From: Triatoma infestans
Taxonomy: Eukaryota; Arthropoda; Insecta; Hemiptera; Reduviidae
NCBI GenBank assembly: GCA_011037195.1
Contig: JAAEAF010002786.1
Coordinates: forward strand, 62,001-126,000
Reading direction: 5' to 3'
DNA length: 64,000 nt
Numbering within the stretch: position 1 is the first letter of the stretch; the number at the start of each line of letters is the position of its first letter. A model generated the notes under the pieces. The model ran no database searches and was not told where the DNA came from. It saw only the letters and a program-made list of their open reading frames with translations. Of this stretch, positions 54,458-62,880 are shown in pieces. The position numbers and the translations under genes are program-made.

Positions 54458-54912
54458 ATGGTATCACATAAAATACTAATGGAGAAATTACTCCATTACG
54501 GCAATTCAGGCAAAGAATGGAATTTTTTCAATCTGTACCTGACAGGCAGACTACAGTATGTTTCTAAAGGAGAAGAAGTTTCAAGCCCAAAACAAGTTAC
54601 ACACCGAGTTCCACAAGGATCCATTCTTGGACCGCTCCTGTTCTTAATTTATTATAACGACATGGGTGATATCTTCTCAGGGAATATTATTTTATTTGCC
54701 GATGACACCACACTTATATCGAGAGGCAAGGACTTGAACGAAGTGGAGACAAAATGCACTATAGATCTGCGAAATTTGAAGGAAGGGTTAAACGCAAATG
54801 AGCTCATTTTAAATGAAGAAAAAACTATAAAAAAAGTATTTAGTTTAACCATGAAAGATGAGGACTTTCCAGTGAAGTTCCTTGGAATAACGCTGGATTC
54901 GGGTCTAACATG
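54458..54912 (+). pseudogene. LINE reverse transcriptase (jockey/CR1-like), palm part
   Basis: Begins 'DMVSHKILMEKLLHYG', the helix right after the first catalytic Asp ('AFD.VSH..L...L...G'). The RT then continues with 'FNLYLTGRLQYV', 'HRVPQGSILGPLLFLIYYND' (residues about 49-68) and 'NIILFADDTTLIS' (about 76-88) with the catalytic ADD. It ends with 'KFLGITLD' (about 140-147). It is interrupted by a one-base deletion at 'LDSGLT-tga', where the next frame continues 'RHHLQNLCGKLAQVV'. The ATG is not a true start; the protein is truncated at its N-terminus by the insertion event. Confidence 0.9.
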
Positions 54913-55492
54913 AGGCATCATTTGCAGAATCTGTGCGGTAAATTAGCACAAGTAGTATACATGCTCAGAAAGCTGAGAGAGGAAGTATCAGTAGAGGTTT
55001 TGAAAACTGCGTATTACGGGTTGTTTTATTCTAAAATGAGCTATGGTATACTGCTATGGGGAGCAGCTTCTGATAGTAATCTAGTGTTTAAGCTACAAAA
55101 AAAAGCAATAAGAACCATGTTTAGAAAAAATAATAGAGATAGTTGTAAAGCATTGTTTAAAGAGCATTCTCTTCTAACTTTGCCATCTTTGTTTATTATC
55201 ACTAATTTTTGGCTATAAAGATAATACTAATAATGTGTTCAGAAGTGATTTCCATCAATATGGCATAAGAAGCGAAAACAACTTACACATTCCAGCTAAA
55301 AGACAAAATCCGAATTTGTCTCCAACTATAATGTCTCGGAAAATATATAATAACTTGCCGCATGAAATTCAAGAAATTGAAGAAAAACAGTTTAGAAAAG
55401 TAGTAAGAAGATTTCTGATAGAGAAAACTTTCTACAGTGTTACTGAATATTTAGAATACAAGTGGAAGGTTACAGAATTTTGTATAGACTAA
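54910..55492 (+). pseudogene. LINE reverse transcriptase, thumb and C-terminus
   Basis: Continues the protein in two frames. 54910-55218 gives 'AYYGLFYSKMSYGILLWGAA' (about residues 36-55) and 'LQKKAIRTMFRKNNRDSCKA', the conserved thumb/C-terminal block of jockey- and CR1-like LINEs. A stop or frameshift near 55216 then moves to 55222-55492, with 'NVFRSDFHQYGIRSENNLHI' and 'IYNNLPHEIQEIE'. The natural stop is at 55490. A poly(A) follows 130 bp later. Confidence 0.85.
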
Positions 55493-55643
55493 GTATCCCT
55501 GGTTATATGTAAGTTACATTAATTATAAAGAGCAAATTTTATTTAAAGTAAACTCAGTTTCTTTGTACATCACAGCTTGAATTTGTTGACGTGCTTATTG
55601 TATTTTTGTAATACGTTAAAGCTTAAAAAAAAAAAAAAAAAAA

Positions 55644-56043
55644 GCATGTAGAGAGGGGCCGCCAAATGTGCACAATAGTTGCACAAGGACTGTCTGCGGT
55701 GCTAACTTTAAACTGAGAAACAAAAAAACAACCACGCACACTAATGACACTTCATGCACTTAATCTAGGCACAGCATCAATGAACGAAATATATTTTACT
55801 TTTTTCTATATTTAAAAGCTGGAAAAAACGATTTGTTTTTAAATATTTAATTGCTCACGCAAGTTTTCGATTGCTATGAAAAATCTGGCGACCAAAAACA
55901 AAATGAATAGCATGTAAGTAATAAAAGAAAATACACAATTACTTACATAATTGATTTACATAATTTCATTAGGAAAAATTTTTTTTTTCCATTTCAGATG
56001 GAACATTATTATTTACTTTACAATCTCCTATTTTTTGTTAGGG
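55644..56043. other. spacer between LINE and LTR element
   Basis: About 70 bp of more GC-rich sequence after the poly(A) ('GAGAGGGGCCGCCAAATGTG'), then AT-rich DNA up to the LTR. No gene is seen. Confidence 0.4.
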
Positions 56044-56385
56044 GGTAACAGCAACCAAAGAGAGTAAAGAGAAGCGAAACGAACCCAACCACTCTCTCGG
56101 ACTGGAGTGGGAGAAACATATATATAAAGCGACGGACAGTCCAGAGATATACAGTTCAATAGAGTTCAATACAGTTCATACTATGGAGTTCATTCAGCCA
56201 ATCACTATGTGTCACATACCCATTTTCCACTCTACATACAGTATCATTTACAAGTGTAAAGTCCAGGCAGACAGTGTCACTCATTATTATTATTATTATT
56301 ATTATACATAGTTAACCAGTGTTTTAACCCTGGCTTCTTATTTCATCAACCAGGCAAATTCTCTCCACCTAACTCATCCATTATA
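56044..56385 (+). repeat. 5' LTR
   Basis: Begins GTAACAGCAACCAAAGAGAG. TATA-like 'ACATATATATAAAGCG' lies at 56117-56132. About 25-45 bp later is 'AGTCCAGAGATATACAGTTC', a plausible transcription start region, and (ATT)n is at 56282-56305. It matches the 3' LTR with scattered substitutions and small indels. Confidence 0.7.
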
Positions 56386-56401
56386 TTGGTAAATACTGAC
56401 A

Positions 56402-57300
56402 CTATTCATTAACTGGACTTACAACAATTCGTTGACCAACATGGTACAATTTTTTTTTATCTTCATAAATTATTTATTACTAACTACTATTATCTATTAT
56501 CTTTGAGTATTTTCTTTACTAATTACTTTTCTTCTTTGAATATTTTCTTTTCACTAACATTATTTTTTTTAACATGCCCTTGTTTTTATCCTTATCGTCC
56601 TATATTTTTATTAATGATATAAAATACACACACAAATATAATTCCTAGAAGGATTATCATAATTTATTGTAAATAAATAAACATTAATTGTAAATAAGTA
56701 CGTGTATAAAAAAAAATCATTAATACATCAATATAATAAATTAATATGCTAAAAATATGTTAACATTCATTATAAGGCTAAGATATACAGAAGATTTAAT
56801 AATAAATAACTATTAAATATTATATTAAATTTTATGTTAGTAATTAAATAAACAAATTCAATTTTTCATTTGATATATTATATAAAATTTAATATTCATA
56901 TATGATAGTAATTAAATAAACAAAATATATTTCCTTTCTTCATTGTAATTGTTCCTTTTTTTTCTTTCTTTCTGTTTTCTCAATGTAAATATTACAAACT
57001 ATCAAAACAACTTAATTTTAAAAAGTTTTATATGTAAATAGGTAGAAATAAGAAATAATATATTAACTTTAAAATGTATTCAATTGGAAATAAGTTTTTA
57101 TTATTCTATATCATTTAAATTAAATTCATAAAAGAAAATAATTTAATGAATATTTCCAAAGAAAATAATTTACTTTAAAAAGTAACAAACGTTACAAAAT
57201 ATTTTTTCTCAAGTTTTTCAATTAATTATTTATCTATTTATTCTAAATGATTATGCTAAAAAATTTTTTTATATGATTTGTATATTTTGTATTACTCCAT
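56402..57300. other. AT-rich interior of LTR element
   Basis: No open frame worth noting. Sequence is over 80 percent A+T by eye, with repeated 'AATTAAATAAACAAA' (56840-56925). This is spacer without coding potential. Confidence 0.6.
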
Positions 57301-57389
57301 GGACTACAAATCGTAAATGCATTCTGTTCCTCTCTCTCCTTTGTTCCTTAAAATGACACAAGAAGACATCATTATCGGTAGCTCCAACA

Positions 57390-57680
57390 TTACTAGCTAG
57401 CTTGCAACATCACCATCGCTAGCTTTCAGCATCCTTAGCTAGCTCTCACTCGCTGCATCCTTAACAAGGCTGTCACTAGCTGCTACAGCATGAGCTAGTT
57501 TTCATCATCATTGCTAGCTTTCAACAACACTGGCTAGCTCGCAACAGCATCATCATTGCTAGCTTTCAACATCACTGGCTAGCTCTCAACAGCTTCATCA
57601 CTAGCTTTCTGCATCGAAAGCTAGTCTCCATTAACTTAGCTAGTTTCAACAACCCAGGCTAGCTGCAACAAACTCGTAGC
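57390..57680 (+). repeat. GCTAGC-rich degenerate array
   Basis: About 13 imperfect units of 20-25 bp built on 'GCTAGCTTTCAACATCACTG', most containing GCTAGC or AGCTAG. The run stands out from its AT-rich neighbour by composition and ends about 70 bp before the polypurine tract. No open frame spans it consistently, so it is a non-coding tandem array within the LTR element. Confidence 0.8.
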
Positions 57681-57763
57681 CAAACCAGTTGTGCTACACA
57701 CATACACTCACTCGCACGCTCAAATTTTTCACATATGAAAAATTTCTTCAGAAGAGGGGATGA

Positions 57764-58098
57764 TGTAACAGCAACCAAAGAGAGTAAAGAGAAGAGAAAT
57801 GAACCCAACCACTCTCTCGGACTGGAGTGGGAGAAACATATATATAGAGTGACGCTCAGTCCAGAGATATACAGTTCAACAGAGTTCAATACATTTCATA
57901 CTATGGAGTTCATTCAGCCAATTACTATGTGCCACATACCCATTTTCCACTCTACCTTACAGTATCATTACAGTGTAAAGTCCAGGCAGACAGTGCCACT
58001 CATTATTATTATTATTATTATACGTAGTTAACCACTGTTAACCCTGTCTTCTTATTTCATCAACCAGCCAAATCTCTCCACCTAACTCATCCATTATA
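57764..58098 (+). repeat. 3' LTR
   Basis: Starts TGTAACAGCAACCAAAGAGA after the polypurine tract. It has TATA-like 'ACATATATATAGAGTG', (ATT)n at 58002-58021 and ends 'CACCTAACTCATCCATTATA'. A 98-residue open frame over it has no meaning as a protein. Confidence 0.7.
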
Positions 58099-58318
58099 GG
58101 GGAGATATTGCAATTGTATCAACACATGTTTTCGCTCACCTAAATACAATAAAAAGAGTTGGAGGGGGGAGACAAGTATCTGTCCAGGCAGGCAGTAGAA
58201 GCGATTACATCAGATTTTTTTCAAATTTGGAATGCTAGCAATAGTTTAATGTATCCGGTAAAGTACGAAACTCAGGTATTGTATAGAATGTCTTGGCATT
58301 TCATACATTATTTAACTA

Positions 58319-58538
58319 GTTGGTTGGTTCCGCAGAGCTGAAAAGCATCAGAGATATTTTCCGATTTAGCCTGCTTCTTTTTGTGGTCATCGACCGGTTT
58401 GGAGTGTATAAAGTAAATTGGTTCTCTGCAAATCTATGTTATCACACTGACAAACGGGTCCTGATGATGGGCAAACGCGCGAAACCGGTCGATGACCACA
58501 AAAAGAAACAGGCTATCACGAAAAATATCTCTGAATAC
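58319..58538. mobile_element. ribozyme element, family A, nested insertion with 7-bp TSD
   Basis: A 220-bp insert inside the Ginger-like MITE, flanked by TTAACTA (58312-58318 and 58539-58545). The left arm 'GGTTGGTTCCGCAGAGCTGA' and 'CATCAGAGATATTTTCCGAT' is inverted against the right end 'CACGAAAAATATCTCTGA'. A canonical hammerhead-like core lies in the right arm (58461-58490). The left arm has lost it ('CATCGACCGGTTTGGAGTGT'). The uninterrupted MITE at 12602-13112 shows the empty-site sequence. Confidence 0.75.
58461..58490 (+). ncRNA. hammerhead-like ribozyme motif (family A)
   Basis: CTGATGA (58461-58467), stem II T-GGGC-AAAC-GCGC (one mispair against GCCC in the other copy), GAAA (58481-58484), CCGGTC. 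The core is canonical. 'GGGTC' before and 'GATGACC' after it can form a short stem I. Confidence 0.65.
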
Positions 58539-58700
58539 TTAACTACTTTAGGCAAATTAAGAAATATCCTTTTTATTTCATACCTGGGCTGGGTATTCTA
58601 TACATAGCCTAGGCATTCTATAGAATGTCTACGTCGTTTTGGGCATTAAAAACTATATCTATGTCTACATAAATATATAATTATGGCCTAGTTATTGCTG

Positions 58701-60109
58701 CTAAATTTTACCGAAGGAATGCTACATTTATGGCCCGTTGCAATGATATTATTAGTAATCAGATATCACATTATATTTTCTCTCAAGATCCGTGATGTCT
58801 TTAACATAAATAATATTAATCAATACTTATTAAAAGAATTTATGTTTTGTTAGTTTTTTCAATAAGAAAATAAGTTACATTTGCTACTTCATTTCCATTA
58901 ACATAAATTTATTAAACTGGGTTATTTTTAGGTCCTGTCGCGTTTGTGTTTCTCTTCTCTTTTCCCATTCATCTTGCCTACTCGGCCGCACATTCTCTCC
59001 TCCCTTTCATAGCTGCTGCTGTGGCAATGGAATCAATTACGGAGGGAGAACCAAGAGGACCCAAAACAAACCGATCCGAGGATACTGTGTTCCTCAGTTT
59101 CTGACCATTCTCGATTCCACTGATTCTGCCAAGAATCCATTAGCTTTCAATGTGTAACGATCCTAATAAAGCTCACTGCAATATGGGCGAAACGTCGGTT
59201 TTGTAGCAAATCATTGACGCGGTCTAAACTCGGAAACTCAAGGGTACATTTTATTTTGTTAATAATAATAGTTAAATAGTAGCACTAAAATTATATGTCA
59301 GAAAACTCTTTAATTGACTTTATAAGAACTTAATCGAAATTACATTCTAAATGGGTTTGATACGAACGGCAAGAAGCGCCTACTTCGCAAGACAAGGCCC
59401 AACTACTGTCACATTAAAACCATCTCCCTATACTTAGACTGTCCTATTCTTCTCAGCCCAGTTATTTAAGTTGACTCTTACTCTTGATTAACATCAGCCC
59501 GACGACAATTGACGGATAACGTTACAGCCAACTAACTTAATAACAGAACTGTCTGCCAAATAGATACAGTATATATATATATATATATAAATAAGTAAAA
59601 TGAAACAAAGATATAGCACTGAGAGGATTACTCCGCGTTCACTAAACTAAATTCATAACTCTGTCAAGACAAATGGCACTATTATCGTCAGGAGTTGAAA
59701 TTATATCATTAACAACTAAAATGGAACTGAATATATGCCATTTATTAATTATGATGTATGCCAGTATCGCGTGGTAGATAGCACCATTCTAGAGATACTG
59801 TTTATCTACTGTTCTGCACTGACAGAGAACCGTACTACTCTGCTGGTTCGCCTCACCAGCCGCCCCAAACTGCTCGTAGCTACTCTATCTCTTAATGATA
59901 ACATCTGATTCAAATCGTTAAATAATATAATGAAATTCCACTATATTTTGGACTATCAAAAATTATCTTTACTAAAATGTGATTTGCCCTACAAATTTTC
60001 TTGGTGATCCAATTAGCAATTAAAATGTCCTGATTAATTTTGTGAATCCTTTTGATATTTGCAGATTCTTTTTTATTTCTTATTGCTTTCCGCAAAAACT
60101 ATTTCAAAT
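58701..60109. other. unassigned AT-rich DNA
   Basis: Contains the family C motif listed separately and (AT)n at 59570-59590. 58930-59150 is less AT-rich ('CTACTCGGCCGCACATTCTC') but has no open frame or known repeat signature. Confidence 0.4.
59163..59198 (+). ncRNA. hammerhead-like motif, family C
   Basis: CTAATAA, A, stem II GCTCA-CTGCAATA-TGGGC (five pairs with one wobble), GAAAC, GTCGG. The core has two changes from CUGAUGA (G5 to A and G8 to A), so this copy is probably dead. The stem II and GAAACGUC half is conserved between the family C copies at 15101 and here. Confidence 0.45.
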
Positions 60110-60640
60110 TTTACTACTGTAAGAAAAGGCATTATTGCAATCAAGTTTTCATGGAATAATATTATTGATCCAAGGATCTCGATTTAGTTTTAATACGATA
60201 AAAGCGAATGATCTCTCTATATAATGATCTTTAGTTTTGGGTCTATTAAAGAAAACACTAAGACCTTTCTTCTTTTAAGATCCATTTCCTGAGATATATA
60301 CTTTAGAAAATCTAATATATAATACATAATAATAGTAATAACTCATCAGAAACGAAAGTTAGAGTCTAAATCAGTCGATTGGAAGTGCAGCTTTACTGAA
60401 TGTTATTTTTCAGCAGTTCGGCTCCAACAATTAAAATTCGCACGCTATCTGCACACAACGACCCACTATTTACATTTGGTAACATTCTTCCAAGAAAATT
60501 GGTCCTAAATACCTGAAATATTAAGTATTCCTCTAAAATAACTACTTCCGTTAAAATACACGATTCTGTGATCTTTAAGTATATTGAAATTACAATACTT
60601 CCTCTTACTAGGAGTAAGAGAAAGTAAAAAAATAAATTTA
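60110..60640. repeat. RptA pieces, opposite orientations
   Basis: 60116-60420 reads as minus-strand RptA ('TGTAAGAAAAGGCATTATTG', later 'TTGGAAGTGCAGCTTTACTG'). 60530-60634 reads as plus-strand RptA ending in the intact hairpin 'CTCTTACTAGGAGTAAGAG' and AAAGTAAAAAA. Confidence 0.65.
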
Positions 60641-60869
60641 GTTTTATTTTCCGATCTACACTTTCACGTGATACCCATTCTCGAAGCGGAGAAACGGAGA
60701 AAGAAACGGAGTCGTTAAATGGGAAGAAAGATTTCAATAGCAGCAATGATGGCAATTTTTCTGTGGGATGGAGACCCTAAAATTAAACTCCTTTGTCCTC
60801 CTGGTAGGGAATTGAAGCTACGAGCCAGCTCCTCCTTTTTCACAAAAATAAAATCCAAAATGCTAAAAG

Positions 60870-60925
60870 ATCAAAAGATAAAAAAACATCAGAGACATTT
60901 TCCGTGGTAGCCTGCTTCATTTAAC
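60870..60925 (-). mobile_element. family A terminal fragment
   Basis: 'CATCAGAGACATTTTCCGTG' and 'GTAGCCTGCTTC' match the left terminus of the family A ribozyme elements. It is cut off before the ribozyme. Confidence 0.6.
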
Positions 60926-61664
60926 AAGATGGCTGACAGTGTGTGTTGACATTTACAAATGGGTATATTAATATAAGTAGTACTATTCCACACCTATATT
61001 TGTAAGTAATGCTTAAATTAACTAAACATTTAAGAACAATTTAAAGACAATTAGTCTATAATTAGAAATGCAATTAATTGCAATAGGAGGTATGTGAGTA
61101 TTTCGCAACAGTTTTCTTCTTAATACCTGATATTTCAATATTCGAGGATGACATTTACTAGATTTTTGTCTTGTCCCAAGACGATAACTTTATAAAAGTT
61201 GCAACAAAGGGGCGCGAGTGATTCTATCTATCGATCCCTCACTTGCTCTAGCTAGTCTAGGTAGGCCCTTCCACTATCAAATTTGGGGCGATTCGTATGT
61301 TTAATACTTTCTAATTTCATAGATTTACGATCGAACATAATGCCAGAATATTTTTAATTTCTCCCCGTTCATACTTTCTAACCATGCAAAATTTCAATGA
61401 ATAGTTGCAATAGTTGCAACATTATGGTTTCCCTGTTAGTTGCAGTTATTGAAAATTAAGCCTTTATTACATTTAACTGCATGCAGATTTAAAACAGCTG
61501 TTAAAATTTTATTCAACTACAGAATATATTGCAACATAAATCTCAACATATAAGCAGCAGCAATTACTTCAAGCAATTTGTTTTCGTTCTGCTATAACTA
61601 TAAAATTAACGGCCGTTTTAAGTTTTTATTGCTCACAACGTACAGAGCATTATTTTTACCTTCA
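60926..61664. other. AT-rich DNA, no gene seen
   Basis: No coding similarity or recognised repeat is present. 'TTCAATGAATAGTTGCAATAG' (61393-61413) and other TTGCAA words occur without larger structure. Confidence 0.4.
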
Positions 61665-61880
61665 CTTACTGCCATAAGAGAAAATACCGCGATCGCTATC
61701 AGATTTTCGCATTTAACTATTCAACGGAAATGCTAGAATATTTTGAGATTAAAAATAAAATTTTTGAGATAACCACCCATTGAGGAGTTCTTAAAACTGA
61801 ATTTCCAGTGAAAACAAATAATTCAAAAAAATTTGACACGATCGCAGTACTTCATCCACAGTACTACCAGGAGTAGAGAA
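61665..61880. repeat. RptA pieces
   Basis: 61672-61740 is minus-strand ('GCCATAAGAGAAAATACCGC'). 61780-61880 is plus-strand ('TGAATTTCCAGTGAAAACAA', 'TTTGACACGATCGCAGTACT', then the hairpin 'CTACCAGGAGTAGAGAAAC'). Confidence 0.55.
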
Positions 61881-61889
61881 ACAGATGCC

Positions 61890-62160
61890 TCTATTGCCTG
61901 GGGGAAAAGGATGATGCTTGCCAAACATTCTTCGCGTGTGCCCGGTGAGGTCGGCTCAGGGAGAATAGAGCGGGCGATTTAAGCCCGACGCTCTGGGCGA
62001 GCAGATGTTGGAAAGCAGGGAGAACTGGGGGAGGTAGCAGCATTTGCCAGGGAGAGCCGACCTGGCCGGGGAGCGGACATGTAATAGACTTGTAAGCTTC
62101 AGCCTAGTTCTGTCGTAAGCTGTACACCAGCGAATCCAGGCTAGTGCTGAGAGGGCGTTA
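61890..62160. other. GC-rich block of unknown origin
   Basis: About 270 bp of strongly GC-rich sequence in an AT-rich window. It has an inverted pair GGTCGGCTC (61949-61957) and GAGCCGACC (62054-62062), and a hairpin CGGGC-GATTTAA-GCCCG (61971-61987). It adjoins the 3' tail of the LINE fragment on the minus strand. It might be part of that element's 3' UTR, an LTR or a piece from elsewhere. No coding similarity is seen. Confidence 0.35.
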
Positions 62161-62214
62161 CTTTGTTCTCCCCAAAACAAAACAAAAAAACAAGAAACAG
62201 GAGTGGGAGAAAGT

Positions 62215-62880
62215 ATAAAAGTAGCCGTGAACCTTTTTTTATTTTTTTGAAGGGAGGCCAATGCACTGCGACCTTTTCGGGTCTATTGTGCTGTGCCCCC
62301 TGGGTGCTGCAGGCTTGCCCACAGCACCCGAGCAGATGTCCCAGCTGAACGTCCGTTCTACAAAACCTCCATAAGGTTGAGATCCCTGAGGAAACCCAGT
62401 ACCCTGACAGGCTCTAGAGAGGGTATAATCCCCTCCTCCACCTGGTTGCTACCAGGTTCTTAAATCTTCTTTGAGTGGCAGCCTCGCAGTCTGGTAGGAG
62501 ATGTAATGGAGTTTCCTCCAACTCTCCACAGAATCTGCATGAGCTGTCACTTTCCAAACCCAGCTTCAACAGGTGTCCTCTAAGTCGGCAATGCCCCGTG
62601 AGGAAACACGTAAGAACGCGGAGCTTGTTCTTGCTCAATCCAATGCAGGCCTCCGATCTCCATCGGTTATAATTTCCCCAGCAGATCTTGGCTTGCCGCA
62701 AACCGGGGAGGGAGTACCAGAGTTGAGATCATCTCGTCTCCTCTTCCTTCCTAAGTTCCTCCAACAGAAACTGGTCGCTAACTCCTCGAAAGTTCTGGCC
62801 CTAGAAGCGGGGTCGTAGCGCCTATCTCGGCCAGGGCGTCGGCCGAACCTTTATTTACTGTCAGCCTTTCCAAATATTCA
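62215..62880 (-). pseudogene. LINE 3' end: end of RNase H and Cys/His tail
   Basis: Minus strand. 'VNKGSADALAEIGATTPLLG' (about 62862-62803) resembles the 'N..AD.LA..GA..PL.GP' end of LINE RNase H. Then 62701-62417 is a clean frame with 'LTGHCRLRGHLLKLGLESDS', 'CRFCGELEETPLHLLPDCEA' and 'RRFKNLVATRW', the C..C....T.LHLL..C tail of I/jockey-like elements. A frameshift near 62430 leads to 'LEPVRVLGFLRDLNLMEVL' and the natural stop (about 62367). A 3' UTR with an A-rich end reaches about 62215. Several stops upstream make it a pseudogene. Confidence 0.8.

Larger units (their letters stand above)
54446..55643 (+). mobile_element. 5'-truncated LINE with poly(A) tail
   Basis: Starts abruptly within the reverse transcriptase and ends with A19 (55625-55643), the signature of incomplete target-primed reverse transcription. 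It contains the three reading-frame pieces below and about 130 bp of 3' UTR. No target duplication was identified around it. Confidence 0.8.
56044..58098 (+). mobile_element. non-autonomous LTR retrotransposon (2.05 kb)
   Basis: Two LTRs of about 340 bp (56044-56385 and 57764-58098) flank a non-coding interior of about 1.38 kb. A possible primer-binding site starts right after the first LTR (TTGGTAAATACTGACA, 56386-56401). A polypurine tract 'AGAAGAGGGGATGA' (57750-57763) abuts the second LTR. GGGG on both outer sides could be a 4-bp target duplication. There is no gag or pol, so it resembles a LARD/TRIM-type element mobilised in trans. The interior is extremely AT-rich to about 57300, followed by a GCTAGC-rich array. 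Confidence 0.7.
58250..58700. mobile_element. second Ginger-like MITE copy, interrupted
   Basis: Starts TGTATCCGGTAAAGTACGAA, matching the inverted end of 13112-13060. It continues 'CTCAGGTATTGTATAGAATG' and, after the insertion at 58319-58538, 'CTACTTTAGGCAAATTAAGA', 'TTTTTATTTCATACCTGG' and 'GTCTACGTCGTTTTGGGCAT', all in the order of the first copy read backwards. The far end past 58690 is not recognisable, so this copy is truncated and lacks the coding piece. Confidence 0.65.
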
